From positions 2,584,010-2,648,009 of the forward strand of contig NZ_AP025314.1 in assembly GCF_036492835.1 (NCBI RefSeq): a DNA stretch of 64,000 bases, written 5' to 3'. The notes beneath the pieces are model-generated. The model worked only from the letters and a program-made list of their open reading frames with translations, had not been told where the DNA came from and made no database searches. The position numbers were made by a program, and so were the translations under genes. Origin of the DNA: Fulvitalea axinellae. GTDB lineage: Bacteria; Bacteroidota; Bacteroidia; Cytophagales; Cyclobacteriaceae. Below, in pieces: positions 8,266 to 17,670 of the stretch (the first letter of the stretch is position 1; every line of letters begins with the position of its first letter).

Positions 8266-9183
8266 TTAGATGTCCCAAAGTCCATCTATCAAATTGTATT
8301 CGTCTTCTTTTTGCTTTATAACCACTACAGGCAAACGGCTGGAAATCTGGATTAGTTTCTTCGCCACACTTCCGATTAGCATCGAGGCTAGATGTGTCCG
8401 CCCTTTGGCTCCGATTACGATAACGTCCACCTCATTTTCTTGGGCGTAGTCAGCAATGGCCTGCGCTATGTTTCCTTTTTGGTCAAGGATATACTCACAC
8501 TTCAACTCTTCTTTCTCAAAATCATTTTTCTTAACGAAATCCTCAAATTCCTTTTCATGTTGAGTACGGATGATATTGGCGAACTCATCAAAAGATTTAC
8601 CTATCGTATGATATCCCGACGGCACTTCGTAAATATTTATCAGCTTGATTTCGGGATTTTCTTCTTTGTGCTTTGAGACAAACAAACTGGCCTTTACGGC
8701 AAACCCAGCATGTTCGGAGAAGTCAACAGGAATTAAAATACGGCGAAGCTCTTTTGGGAAAACCTCAGGGACAAGCGTCACGGAGCACTTCGAAAAATTA
8801 GCAACTTGCGCCGGAAGATAATCTTCGTGATACTTATCCTGTTTATGACCGATTACCAGTAGGTCAACATCCTTGAATTTGCTCCATCTTAGCAAAGACT
8901 TAATCGTTGGTCCTTCATGGATTTCTATATGTATCTCGGCCCTTTTCGACAACTCCGCCGGAACCTTTTCGGATATTAGCCTCTTCATTCCCTCATCTAC
9001 AGGCAATGAGGGGTCACCTTCCTTTTCGGACTCGTCAAGATCGTCAAAACTCTTGACGATATGCACTAGATAAATATGGTCCAGCTTAATATTCTCTGAA
9101 AGAATTAGGGCATATTCGAACAATTGTTGGTCCATGTCGCTCAGATCCAGGGCGATCATGATTTTTTTTATTTCCAGGCTCAT
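8266..9183 (-). CDS. Tandem-domain universal stress protein (UspA family)
   Basis: Two UspA domains lie in series (about residues 1-145 and 148-290). Each begins with an ATP-fold strand (IKKIMIALDLSDMD; LRRILIPVDFSEHA). Domain 2 ends in GAKGRTHLASMLIGSVA, which fits the ATP-binding pattern G-x2-G-x9-G-S; domain 1 has GHKQDKYHEDYLPAQVA, in which this motif is eroded, so only domain 2 is likely to bind nucleotide. Tandem UspA proteins act in the cytoplasm in stress and energy-limitation responses, with no single known reaction. It sits between bioF and bioG, all facing left with gaps near 100 bases, so it is probably transcribed with the biotin genes. Confidence 0.9.
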   Translation of the reverse strand: MSLEIKKIMIALDLSDMDQQLFEYALILSENIKLDHIYLVHIVKSFDDLDESEKEGDPSLPVDEGMKRLISEKVPAELSKRAEIHIEIHEGPTIKSLLRWSKFKDVDLLVIGHKQDKYHEDYLPAQVANFSKCSVTLVPEVFPKELRRILIPVDFSEHAGFAVKASLFVSKHKEENPEIKLINIYEVPSGYHTIGKSFDEFANIIRTQHEKEFEDFVKKNDFEKEELKCEYILDQKGNIAQAIADYAQENEVDVIVIGAKGRTHLASMLIGSVAKKLIQISSRLPVVVIKQKEDEYNLIDGLWDI

Positions 9184-9287
9184 AGCGATTCCCGTCTGGG
9201 CAGTTTGAAGGCGTTCAACATTATACTCGTTTTGTCTTGTCTAAATATAATGAAAAACTCCAAAAAATAAGCTGTTTGTTAACAAAC

Positions 9288-10460
9288 CTAAGAACCGTTT
9301 TGTATACAGGCAATAAGTTTGTCCAAAGCCGGATCGGGAGTCTTTGCGCATACGGATATCCGCAATCTTGATGTTCCTTTGGGAACGGTGGGAGGGCGTA
9401 CCGGTAAAACCAAAAGCTCATCTTCCATGGCTTTTTCCGCTATCGAGACACACTTGTCGCTTTCGCCAAGAATTACGGGTATTATGTTTGACTCGGAAGG
9501 CATGGGAAAGCCCAAATTCCTGACGGCTTCCCTTAATCGGTTCGATTTTTTCTCCAAAAGAGATCTCCTTTCGGTTGCCTCCACGCATTTCTGGAACACA
9601 AAACGGATCCAATGCGGAATAACAGGTGGCAAAGCCGTCGTGAATATAAGGGATCTCGACTTATTGATCAGGTAATCCCGAAGAACGGGCGCGCAACAGA
9701 CAAAAGCTCCAGCACTTGCCACAGCCTTTCCGAAAGTCCCCACAAGCAAATCAATCTTTTCCAAGACATTTTGCTCCTCCGCCAAGCCCAATCCATTTTT
9801 TCCTCGGGTTCCCAAAGCGTGCGCTTCATCGACATAAAGCAAGGCGTCAAACCTTTCTTTAATTTCCGCCAAGATTTTCAAATCGGCGAGATCCCCATCC
9901 ATACTAAAAATCGATTCCGTTACGATAAACACCCTTTTGTACAAGTGCCTTTTCTTTTCGAGAATCGATTCCAAATGCGCATAGTCCAAATGCCTATACC
10001 TGACAAAATTCGCATCGCTCAACCTAAGGCCGTCAATTATACTTGCGTGATTCAGTTTATCGGAAAGAATAAGGTCGCCTTTTTTACTGAGAGCAGGCAA
10101 GATTCCTATATTGGCGTGATAACCGCTGTTAAAAAGCAAACACGGCTTCCCGTACAATTTGCCTATATACCTTTCCGCTTCTTCGTAGGCGGGATGGTTC
10201 CCCGACAAAAGTCTGGATGAAGCGGATCCCAAGCCGTAACCGTCCAAAATATTCGCTTCCGACATCTGGGAATAAAACTCGGCGTGTAAGTTCTTGTCCT
10301 CCGCAAAACTGAGGTAATCATTCGAGCAGAGATTGACTAGGGGAGTTCCTTCGACAAAAGCGAGTCCGTTTTCGCCTCTGCCCAAAGTTCGTAGACTCCG
10401 CATCATACCAGTGTTATTCAGAAGCTCTAACTCGCTTCTGTAATCATCAAAATTTGGCAT
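9288..10460 (-). CDS. bioF: 8-amino-7-oxononanoate synthase BioF
   Basis: BioF is a PLP-dependent alpha-oxoamine synthase that condenses pimeloyl-ACP with L-alanine to give 8-amino-7-oxononanoate (KAPA). Visible family motifs are LCSNDYLSFA (N-terminus), GLGSASSRLLSGNHPAYEE, FNSGYHANIG, DKLNHASIIDG, YVDEAHALGTRG (PLP-ring Asp/His) and GTFGKAVASAGAF with the Schiff-base Lys. At 390 aa it is full length. Its start lies three bases after the bioA stop, so the two are tightly coupled. Confidence 0.94.
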   Translation of the reverse strand: MPNFDDYRSELELLNNTGMMRSLRTLGRGENGLAFVEGTPLVNLCSNDYLSFAEDKNLHAEFYSQMSEANILDGYGLGSASSRLLSGNHPAYEEAERYIGKLYGKPCLLFNSGYHANIGILPALSKKGDLILSDKLNHASIIDGLRLSDANFVRYRHLDYAHLESILEKKRHLYKRVFIVTESIFSMDGDLADLKILAEIKERFDALLYVDEAHALGTRGKNGLGLAEEQNVLEKIDLLVGTFGKAVASAGAFVCCAPVLRDYLINKSRSLIFTTALPPVIPHWIRFVFQKCVEATERRSLLEKKSNRLREAVRNLGFPMPSESNIIPVILGESDKCVSIAEKAMEDELLVLPVRPPTVPKGTSRLRISVCAKTPDPALDKLIACIQNGS

Positions 10461-10463
10461 GAC

Positions 10464-11771
10464 TTACAAGGTTCCGTCGCTAATCTCTTCCGTCACCGTC
10501 CGAATCGCCGAAGTGACTTTCCTTAATTCCTCATCCGAAATGACAAACGGAGGCATAGTATAAATCAGTTTACCGAACGGCCGAACCCAAACGCCCATCT
10601 CGACAAACCGTGCTTGAACTTTAGGCATGTTTACGGATTCTTTCATCTCCACAACGCCGATGGCTCCCATTACCCTCACATCCGCAACGGAAGGGATATT
10701 AATACATGGCGTCAATGTTTCCTTCAGAATTTCCTCCACACGCTGGACGTTACTTTGCCAATCCGACTCAAACAAAAGATCAATGCTGGCCATGCTAACA
10801 GCACATGCTAACGGATTTCCCATAAAAGTAGGCCCGTGCATAAAGATTCCCGGAGTACCTTTTGATACCGTTTCGGCTATTTTTTCGGTAGCCAATGTCG
10901 CTGCTAAGCTCATATATCCACCGGTCATCGCTTTGCCGATACACATAATGTCCGGTGAAACTCCAGCGTGTTCCGAGGCGAAAAGCTTGCCCGTCCGGCC
11001 AAATCCGGTCGCTATTTCGTCAAAAATCAAAAGTATATCGTGCTCATCGCAGAGTCTCCGGGCTTCCCTCAAGTATTCGGGATGATAAAACCTTATTCCT
11101 CCGGCATTTTGGACAATCGGCTCAATAATCAAGGCCGCAATACTGTCGCTGTTTTCCTCAACAGTCTTTTTTAGCGAAGCGAAATCTTCAGGATTCCATT
11201 CCTCGTCCGGCCTAATCTCCGGCCTTTCGGCAAATAGGTTTACTGGCAAAACCCCCGTAAATATTTCATGCATCCCATTTACAGGATCACAAACCGACAT
11301 TGCGTTAAACGTGTCTCCGTAATAGCCGGACTTTACGGTCACAAAACGCCTTTTTTCATTCTTCCCCCTGCAAAAATTATATTGAAGGGCCATTTTCAGC
11401 GCAACCTCCACGGATACCGATCCCGAATCACTGAGAAAAACTTTGGTAAGGGGCTCCGGCGAAATTTCGACAAGCCTCTTGCAAAGTTCCACGGCGGGTT
11501 GGTGCGTAATGCCTCCAAACATAACATGGGCCATTTTTTCGGTTTGATCCACTATGGCCTTATTTAGCTTCGGGTGATTATAGCCGTGAGCCACGGCCCA
11601 CCAAGAAGACGTCCCATCCACAAGTTCCCGTCCATCTTCAAGTTTCAATTTACAACCTTCCGCAGACACCACGGGATAGGTAGGAAGCGGTTCGGTCATT
11701 GAAGTGTAAGGGTGCCAGATATGCTCCCTGTCAAAGTCCGTATCTATATATTCAGCAGTCAGGTTTTCCAT
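10464..11771 (-). CDS. bioA: Adenosylmethionine-8-amino-7-oxononanoate aminotransferase BioA
   Basis: BioA transfers the amino group of S-adenosylmethionine to KAPA, giving 7,8-diaminopelargonate. It is a class III PLP aminotransferase. Typical BioA signatures are IWHPYTSM near the N-terminus, [16 protein letters not shown], the PLP Asp in [14 protein letters not shown], and the Schiff-base Lys in [28 protein letters not shown] is the phosphate-binding region. Length (435 aa) is normal. It lies 12 bases after the DUF2905 gene and 3 before bioF. Confidence 0.95.
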   Translation of the reverse strand: MENLTAEYIDTDFDREHIWHPYTSMTEPLPTYPVVSAEGCKLKLEDGRELVDGTSSWWAVAHGYNHPKLNKAIVDQTEKMAHVMFGGITHQPAVELCKRLVEISPEPLTKVFLSDSGSVSVEVALKMALQYNFCRGKNEKRRFVTVKSGYYGDTFNAMSVCDPVNGMHEIFTGVLPVNLFAERPEIRPDEEWNPEDFASLKKTVEENSDSIAALIIEPIVQNAGGIRFYHPEYLREARRLCDEHDILLIFDEIATGFGRTGKLFASEHAGVSPDIMCIGKAMTGGYMSLAATLATEKIAETVSKGTPGIFMHGPTFMGNPLACAVSMASIDLLFESDWQSNVQRVEEILKETLTPCINIPSVADVRVMGAIGVVEMKESVNMPKVQARFVEMGVWVRPFGKLIYTMPPFVISDEELRKVTSAIRTVTEEISDGTL

Positions 11772-11783
11772 AGAAGAGGTGTT

Positions 11784-12008
11784 TTAACGCATCAGTTTCC
11801 CGATGATCCACAAAATGGCGCTCAATATAACGCTAAGAAACAGGCTGGTGCCCAACGGAAAATAAATCCCGTAGTTTTTTCCCTTGATTTTCAGATCTCC
11901 CGGCAAGTTGCCCAGCCAGTTGACCCTGTCGGGAAATAGCCACAGGAGCATCCCGGCCACAACGGCTACCGACCCAGCTATTACAAGTAATTTTCCGAGC
12001 GTTTGCAT
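11784..12008 (-). CDS. DUF2905 small membrane protein
   Basis: The 74-aa protein has two hydrophobic helices (about residues 5-24 and 52-70) around a conserved loop containing LGNLPGDLKIKGKNYGIYFPLG, with the GxLPGDI-type core that defines DUF2905. The function of this family is unknown. It is the first gene of the leftward series leading into bioA, only 12 bases away. The promoter of the biotin operon is therefore likely to lie in the 269-base spacer at 12009-12277, divergent from the lipoprotein gene at 12278. Confidence 0.85.
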   Translation of the reverse strand: MQTLGKLLVIAGSVAVVAGMLLWLFPDRVNWLGNLPGDLKIKGKNYGIYFPLGTSLFLSVILSAILWIIGKLMR

Positions 12009-12277
12009 GTGAATTTATATGGTCTCTTGCGAATTTAAGCATTTCAAACCGTCAGGAAAGTGAAGTCTGAGGCTTTGTTTGCTGTTTTTTGTCATCAATA
12101 TGTAAACGTAACAGGATAGTGCTAAACCATTTCCGGAGAAAAAACTTTAAATGTAAGAAAAGCGCCGTTTTGATAATATCTTATCAGTAATCGACGTTTC
12201 ACTAATACTTTTCGACACAAAACGCACAGGTTTGTTGTCTATTGGAAAGTAGGAAAGTATAAACTAAAGCTTGAGCT

Positions 12278-13015
12278 ATGAGAAAACTTGCGTTATTCGT
12301 TGTTGGTGTTTTGTTGTTGGGCGCATGCAATCAGAAAAAAGTCGAAAGCCTGGAAGGGCAGGTAGACAGCTTGAGGACGGTATTGAACACCAATGCCTCG
12401 CAGATTGACAGACTTACACAGGAAATCGACAATATCGACAACCTTTTGGACAGCATCGAGGCTTCCGAAAGAATTATTCAGCTTAATATTCAGGAAGGGA
12501 AAGCCAGTAACAGCACGGTTGACAGAATCAAAAACCTGAACGTTTACCTTGAGCAGGCCAAAGAGAAAATCGAGGCGCTGGAAGGTCAGGTTAAGAAAAA
12601 CAACCGTACCCACGCTTATTTGGTACGTCGCCTGAAGAAGCAGATCAAGGAAAAAGAGGAAATGATCGCCGGCCTGAAAGATGAGGTTCAAAAACTCAAA
12701 GACGAGAACAGGTTGCTTACCGACAAGGTTTCGCAACAGTCTGAAGAGTTGAACAGCCTATCTGGCGAGCTTCAGCAGAAACAGGAAGATTATGAATCCC
12801 TGCAGTCCGTGTCGCAAACAACAAAAGCGAAACTGCTTTTTGAAGCCGCCGGCATAACTGAAGAATTGGCTAAGAAAACTTTCTTCGCTCCAAAGAAAAA
12901 GAAAGAGCGTTTCAGAAGCGCTTACGAGCTTTACGAGCAGTCTTTGGAATTGGGTTACGCCCCAGCTGAAGCCAAAATGAAATCTTTGGAAAAGAAAGTT
13001 AAGAGGAAAAAATAA
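12278..13015 (+). CDS. Coiled-coil lipoprotein
   Basis: The N-terminus is a lipoprotein signal (MRKLALFVVGVLLLGAC) with lipobox LGAC, so the mature protein is anchored through Cys17. Residues 20-185 are a nearly continuous coiled coil rich in Glu, Lys, Gln and Asn with heptad Leu/Ile, including a central KNNRTHAYLVRRLKKQIKEK segment. The last ~55 residues are Lys-rich with a TPR-like YELYEQSLELGYAPAEAKM. No enzymatic motif is visible. A structural or scaffold role in the cell envelope is plausible but is inference. Confidence 0.85.
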   Translation: MRKLALFVVGVLLLGACNQKKVESLEGQVDSLRTVLNTNASQIDRLTQEIDNIDNLLDSIEASERIIQLNIQEGKASNSTVDRIKNLNVYLEQAKEKIEALEGQVKKNNRTHAYLVRRLKKQIKEKEEMIAGLKDEVQKLKDENRLLTDKVSQQSEELNSLSGELQQKQEDYESLQSVSQTTKAKLLFEAAGITEELAKKTFFAPKKKKERFRSAYELYEQSLELGYAPAEAKMKSLEKKVKRKK

Positions 13016-13038
13016 ACCGTAAGGTTATCAAAATTGAA

Positions 13039-13069
13039 AAGGCAAGCCTATTTAGGCTTGTCTTTTTTT
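13039..13069. terminator. Bidirectional terminator between the lipoprotein gene and the antiporter gene
   Basis: AAGGCAAGCCT (13039-13049) pairs with AGGCTTGTCTT (13054-13064, one G-U pair) around a short ATTT loop. A run of T follows on the plus strand, and an A-rich stretch precedes it, giving Ts on the minus strand. The hairpin overlaps the stop of the convergent antiporter gene. Confidence 0.8.
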
Positions 13070-14277
13070 GTGTCCTCCGTTTTAACCAAATTCAGCCAAT
13101 GCGCCACCGCGTCTATAGTAGACCCTTGGAGAAGTACGGAGGTGATAACAACGAAGAATACGATATTAAACAGATTTTCGGAGTCCTCAATACCGTGTAT
13201 AGCGGGGTAAATAGCAAAGATAATTGGAGTGGCCCCTTTAAGCCCAACCCACGACACAAAGAGCATTTTTCTCCACGAAGCTTTGAAGAATAGCAAGGAA
13301 ATAATCACGCTTACCGGCCTTGCGATAAAGATAAGGGCCAGAGCGGTCAACAATCCCGGACCCGTCACCTTGATCATCTGATCAGGAAATACCTGAAGCC
13401 CGAGAATAAGGAACATGATGGCCTGCATGAGCCACGAAACACCTTCAAAGAAATGGATATTATCAGATTTTTCCTCAAAATCGTGGTTCCCCAGCATAAT
13501 CCCCATGATATATACGGCCAAGAAGCTACTCCCCCCAATTAGAGCCGTGATAGAGAACGTAGCCGTGATGAGGGATATAATCAAGACTGGATAAAGGCCT
13601 TTAATATCGAGGCTCACATTATTCAGTACCCAGAGTGAGGCTTTCCCCATAAAATATCCCATCAGCGAGCCCAAAGTCATCTGAAGGAAAAAAGAGGGGA
13701 TAAGTTCCAAGAAATTCGGTGATGCCTCGTTCTGCAAGATAATCGAAGTGATTCCGGCCGTAAGGAAATACGCCATCGGATCATTAGCTCCCGATTCCAG
13801 CTCCAAAGTCCTCGTAATGCCCTCTTTTAGAATCAATTTCTTGGTCTTCATTATGGAGAAAACAGCGGCGGCGTCAGTGGAAGAAACTACTGCGCCAAGA
13901 AGAAAGGAACGCAGTAAATCAAAACCAGTGATAAAGTGTATACAGAAACCGCCTACGACCACTGTAAGCAAAACACCAAGCGTGGCTAAAGTCAGCCCTT
14001 CTTTCAAAACGGAGCGGATATAAATCCACTTCGTGTCCAAGCCTCCGGCAAAGAGAATAAACGCCAATGAAAAGTTCCCGATGGCTTCGGATATTTTGGG
14101 CGAGTCGAAATAGAAGTCATATTTTCCGCCATTGCCGAACATCATGCCTACGCCAAGAAAAACGATCAGGGCGGGAATTCCATAGTTTATGGAAGGCTTA
14201 CTGATCAGGATGCTGAAAAACAGCATTAGCGATCCGATAAGCAAAACATTGTTAAGTGTGTAAATTTCTGTAGACAT
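13048..14277 (-). CDS. CPA1-family cation/proton antiporter (CvrA/NhaP2-like, membrane domain only)
   Basis: This is an inner-membrane antiporter of about 12 helices. The cation/H+ exchange core is recognisable: AFILFAGGLDTKW, GAVVSSTDAAAVFSIM (the helix with the conserved Asp pair region) and LELESGANDPMAYFL (the conserved Asn-Asp). These match the K+/H+ antiporter group CvrA/NhaP2. Those proteins usually carry C-terminal TrkA-C and regulatory domains and exceed 550 aa. This one ends after the last helix at about 409 aa with a short KTEDTKKDKPK tail, so it lacks the regulatory module. I start at ATG 14277; the longer frame begins at TTG 14313. Confidence 0.88.
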   Translation of the reverse strand: MSTEIYTLNNVLLIGSLMLFFSILISKPSINYGIPALIVFLGVGMMFGNGGKYDFYFDSPKISEAIGNFSLAFILFAGGLDTKWIYIRSVLKEGLTLATLGVLLTVVVGGFCIHFITGFDLLRSFLLGAVVSSTDAAAVFSIMKTKKLILKEGITRTLELESGANDPMAYFLTAGITSIILQNEASPNFLELIPSFFLQMTLGSLMGYFMGKASLWVLNNVSLDIKGLYPVLIISLITATFSITALIGGSSFLAVYIMGIMLGNHDFEEKSDNIHFFEGVSWLMQAIMFLILGLQVFPDQMIKVTGPGLLTALALIFIARPVSVIISLLFFKASWRKMLFVSWVGLKGATPIIFAIYPAIHGIEDSENLFNIVFFVVITSVLLQGSTIDAVAHWLNLVKTEDTKKDKPK

Positions 14278-14389
14278 GTCCGCAAAAGAGTCGTAAATGT
14301 GCTTGGGGAACAACTAGTTTCAACTAGCCCGAAAGGAAATGGTTGCGCACATCAAAAGTGTCGAACTAGTCTGAAAGGCGGAAAATAAT

Positions 14390-14430
14390 TTTGTCGATCG
14401 GGTTCGTATCGGAATATATTTTTATTTTTG
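14390..14430 (+). promoter_or_regulatory. Candidate Bacteroidota-type promoter for dapD
   Basis: TTTG at 14390-14393 is followed after 21 bases by TATATTTT (14415-14422), close to the -33 TTTG / -7 TAnnTTTG consensus of Bacteroidota sigma-ABfr. A perfect TATTTTTG lies at 14423-14430. The dapD ATG is 75 bases further on. Confidence 0.4.
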
Positions 14431-14504
14431 CTCACTGAATCGATTTTTAGATTCAAGATATTTTGAAACATGCCTTTTCGCACAAAAATCACAGAATAAC
14501 TATC

Positions 14505-15320
14505 ATGGAAGAATTAAGAGCGATTATCGAACAAGCGTGGGAAAACAGGGATTTGCTGAGCGACTCCAAAACCACCGACGCCATTAGGGAGGTAATTGAA
14601 CTTCTGGACAAAGGAAAACTGAGGGTAGCCGAGACTGCAACCGACGGTTGGCAAGTGAATGAGTGGGTGAAAAAAGCCGTAGTGCTTTATTTCCCGATCC
14701 AGAAGATGGAAGTGATCGAAGTTGGTCCTTTCGAGTTCCATGACAAAATGGCGCTGAAGACCGGTTATGATAAGTTGGGCGTAAGGGTAGTGCCTCACGC
14801 TGTGGCCCGTTACGGTTCGTACTTGGCCAAGGGAACGATCATGATGCCTTCATACGTAAACATCGGAGCGTTTGTAGACAGCGGAACGATGGTTGACACT
14901 TGGGCTACTGTAGGAAGTTGCGCGCAAGTCGGCAAAAACGTACACCTTAGCGGTGGCGTTGGAGTAGGCGGTGTACTTGAGCCTTTGCAGGCCGCTCCGG
15001 TGATTATCGAAGACGACGCTTTCATCGGATCCCGTTGTATTCTCGTTGAAGGTGTTCGTGTTGGTAAAGAAGCCGTTTTGGGAGCAAACGTAACCTTGAC
15101 TGGAAGCACCAGAATCATCGATGTGACTGGCGACGAGCCTGTGGAATACAAAGGCTATGTTCCTCCACGTTCGGTTGTAATCCCGGGCACGGTAACCAAA
15201 AAATTCCCGGCTGGCGAATTCCAAGTTCCCGCCGCCCTGATTATCGGCCAGAGAAAAGAAAGCACAAACAAGAAAACGAGCCTTAACGACGCTTTGAGAG
15301 ACAACAACGTATCTGTTTAA
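14505..15320 (+). CDS. dapD: Tetrahydrodipicolinate N-succinyltransferase DapD
   Basis: DapD transfers succinyl from succinyl-CoA to tetrahydrodipicolinate in the succinylase branch of lysine and diaminopimelate synthesis. The protein has the N-terminal helical domain (REVIELLDKGKLRVAE) and a left-handed beta-helix of hexapeptide repeats (VNIGAFVDSGTMVDTWATVG through DDAFIGSRCILVEGVRVG and GANVTLTG), then GYVPPRSVVIPGT, typical of DapD. From ATG 14505 it is 271 aa, almost the E. coli length. The longer frame from TTG 14463 would add an atypical tail. A strong terminator follows. Confidence 0.95.
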   Translation: MEELRAIIEQAWENRDLLSDSKTTDAIREVIELLDKGKLRVAETATDGWQVNEWVKKAVVLYFPIQKMEVIEVGPFEFHDKMALKTGYDKLGVRVVPHAVARYGSYLAKGTIMMPSYVNIGAFVDSGTMVDTWATVGSCAQVGKNVHLSGGVGVGGVLEPLQAAPVIIEDDAFIGSRCILVEGVRVGKEAVLGANVTLTGSTRIIDVTGDEPVEYKGYVPPRSVVIPGTVTKKFPAGEFQVPAALIIGQRKESTNKKTSLNDALRDNNVSV

Positions 15321-15346
15321 TCTTCGATTTCGTCGATATTATTATT

Positions 15347-15372
15347 AAAGCCCCTATGAAAGGGGCTTTTTT
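15347..15372. terminator. Terminator after dapD
   Basis: AAAGCCCCT (15347-15355) pairs perfectly with AGGGGCTTT (15361-15369) around a five-base loop, followed by six T. It sits between dapD and the convergent orphan gene ending at 15374, and its flanking A's could also serve leftward transcripts. Confidence 0.85.
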
Positions 15373-15373
15373 C

Positions 15374-17539
15374 TTATTCACGTCTTCTAAGGGCTTTATA
15401 AATGGCCCTGATTCTTTCTTGATTATCCTTAGCGTGGACTACCTCATCCAAGGATATTCCAGCTGCATTGAACAGGATCTTAAGCTCAAGGAACTGGTTT
15501 TTCTGCTCTTCCGGATCGGGGTTCTGTTGCATATCGTTGATAAGGCTGAAAAGAACCTGAATCTGCCGGGTACGGTATAAGTGTTTTTGTTCGGTCGATT
15601 TTTCCGGATGCTCCGTCCAGTCATGATAAATTTGCTTGGCATCCCTAAACAACACCAAAGCTCCGCTCGCAAGGGCATTTCCAATATCCAACGCAAGTCC
15701 CGCCCCGGCGGCTACGCCCGATAATTTTATGATGTTGCTTGCGATATTACTTGCGTCAAGACCAATCTTAATGGCTTCCCTGACAGCCCGTTTCATATTT
15801 ATCTTTTTGAGGCCTCTAATCAGGTAAAACCTTTGCGCTTCTTTTACGATGTCCTCATCAAATGTGCCTGGATAATGTTCGAAAGAAATACGCCTCAAGG
15901 CAGCGACGTTGGTCCCTCTAGTTTTTTCTATAATATCAGTGAGGTCAGCGTCTTCAACAAAATACTCTTTCATCCGGACTTTCATTTCACCCACCTGACA
16001 GACAGATCTGATGCTTCGGGCAAGAGCCACAGATCTAACGGCGATATCAATAGTACTTACCGCAATACCAAGACCTGGAACAACTTGCCCCACAGTACTT
16101 GTCACCGCTCCCGCAATATCCATAAACCCTTTGGCTGCCGAGGCGGCATCTTTAGCGGCGCCCACAAGTTCTTTCGATATTTGCAGACCGAGGGTAACAT
16201 AATCGATTGCATCTTCGAATACCACTTCCTCGCCATGCGCCTCCACCTTATGGGCTAAGCTCCTAATTCTTTTTATAATTGAAATCAGTTTCCCAACGGT
16301 ATCACAAACACTCGACAAGCCACTGAAAAAGGTGCCGGCGTTAGACACCGTTTCGGACAGCTCGCCCTCGGCCAATGAACTGATCGCATTTGCCCCGCTT
16401 GATATCGCCCCCAAGATGGCTCCTCCACCGCTGAATAAAGCTACAGCTTCTTCAATCTCACCTTTATGGTCTCCACCGAAGGCCTTCTTCATTGCCAAAA
16501 GTTGATCAATCAAAGCGAACCCGTGAAGGGTCGCTTGACCACCGCTCGACATGTCCTCAAGAAACTCGAATTTTTGCGTACTGTCAGCCAAAGAGCCTAA
16601 GGCACTTGAATACGCTTCTCCCGCAATCGTGTAAACACTCTTTTGGTCTGGCGACTCAACAGTATCTAAGAGTTCCTTCTCCGAAAACTCATCCATCTCG
16701 ATTGTAGGCAGGAATCGTCCCCGTCTGGACTTATTACGATCTTTAAAGGTATTGCGCCTTTTGAGAGGCGGTTTCTTTTTCGTGACAGAAATCAAATCCC
16801 GAGTAGTCGGGTGAAGTTTATGAGGCCCCCAAGTTACTCTGTCTTTTGGCGTAGGGGCTGGCAGATGCAATAATGGAGATAATTCGTCAACGTTAAATCC
16901 TTCATGATGGCTCAGCGTTTTTTTCATCCCGGGTGAGGCGCCCTGAAAAAACTTCTTTTTTAACTTATAAGAAGACAAGTCTGTCATTGAAGAACTCATC
17001 GTTCTACCTATTCTTCCTAAGAAACCTAATTCCTCAGGTTCACCTACGCTAAAATCCGGACCTAAAGGATGGTAACCTGTAGGCGGTTCCTGAAGGGAGG
17101 CAACACTTGTTGACTTCCTTATTATCTCTGGACTAAGGAATGGAAGCTTAGCTTTTGGCGTGGATTCGCCGGAAGACGTAACAGGTGGCGTTATGTCTCC
17201 AGCTATTTCCCAAGCCGGCCTCAACAAACTTCCGTGGCTGGAAGGCCTTGGCAACGCCGATTCGGACGCATATTTCTTCAGGTTAGTAATTTGCGGAAGT
17301 GGCAACGGAGTCGGAGTCGCAGCAGGTTCAGAAGGGATTAGGGTTCTTCTTCTGTGAAGCGGATCAAAACGTTCCAAGATCGCTTCCTCTGAACTGTAAT
17401 CGAAGACGGGAGTTTTCGGTGATTTCTTCGGAGAAGGAGAGAAGACTTCAATATCAGGCGCCCCCATTCCTTTCCCGTTTAGGGTAAGGTCTGGCACCGA
17501 GATAGATTTTCGTCTACGTCTGGATTTCCTTCGAAACAT
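15374..17539 (-). CDS. Large orphan protein with basic disordered leader and long amphipathic helical region (candidate injected effector)
   Basis: I do not recognise a named family. Residues 1-18 are extremely basic (MFRRKSRRRRKS). Residues 20-300 are low-complexity, rich in Pro, Ser, Thr and Lys, and predicted disordered. Residues 310-650 are Ala/Gly/Ser-rich helices with hydrophobic runs such as FSGGGAILGAISSGANAIS (about 369-387), AAKDAASAAKGFMDIAGAV and QVVPGLGIAVSTIDIAVRS. There is no signal peptide or clear transmembrane anchor. The helical part resembles in style the C-terminal regions I associate with eCIS-linked DUF4157 proteins; that is memory, not a search. It shares the MF-plus-basic leader with the neighbouring 677-aa protein and with the two orphan genes at 37.2-41.2 kb. 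It may be injected or membrane-active; uncertain. Confidence 0.55.
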   Translation of the reverse strand: MFRRKSRRRRKSISVPDLTLNGKGMGAPDIEVFSPSPKKSPKTPVFDYSSEEAILERFDPLHRRRTLIPSEPAATPTPLPLPQITNLKKYASESALPRPSSHGSLLRPAWEIAGDITPPVTSSGESTPKAKLPFLSPEIIRKSTSVASLQEPPTGYHPLGPDFSVGEPEELGFLGRIGRTMSSSMTDLSSYKLKKKFFQGASPGMKKTLSHHEGFNVDELSPLLHLPAPTPKDRVTWGPHKLHPTTRDLISVTKKKPPLKRRNTFKDRNKSRRGRFLPTIEMDEFSEKELLDTVESPDQKSVYTIAGEAYSSALGSLADSTQKFEFLEDMSSGGQATLHGFALIDQLLAMKKAFGGDHKGEIEEAVALFSGGGAILGAISSGANAISSLAEGELSETVSNAGTFFSGLSSVCDTVGKLISIIKRIRSLAHKVEAHGEEVVFEDAIDYVTLGLQISKELVGAAKDAASAAKGFMDIAGAVTSTVGQVVPGLGIAVSTIDIAVRSVALARSIRSVCQVGEMKVRMKEYFVEDADLTDIIEKTRGTNVAALRRISFEHYPGTFDEDIVKEAQRFYLIRGLKKINMKRAVREAIKIGLDASNIASNIIKLSGVAAGAGLALDIGNALASGALVLFRDAKQIYHDWTEHPEKSTEQKHLYRTRQIQVLFSLINDMQQNPDPEEQKNQFLELKILFNAAGISLDEVVHAKDNQERIRAIYKALRRRE

Positions 17540-17670
17540 AGGGAACGTATAAAAGTAGCCGTATTTTATAAGTATTTTGGGCTATTACGCTATCTACAAT
17601 TCGATAAGGCCAGAATTTGTTTGTTAAAAAATGGGCAGAAAAATACATGGCGCCAGAAAAACATATGTTC

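Noticed and set aside
9319..10220. Long plus-strand frames opposite bioF
   Set aside because: They are antisense shadows of a well-conserved PLP enzyme.
14463..14504. Upstream TTG start for dapD
   Set aside because: DapD alignment and family length favour ATG 14505.
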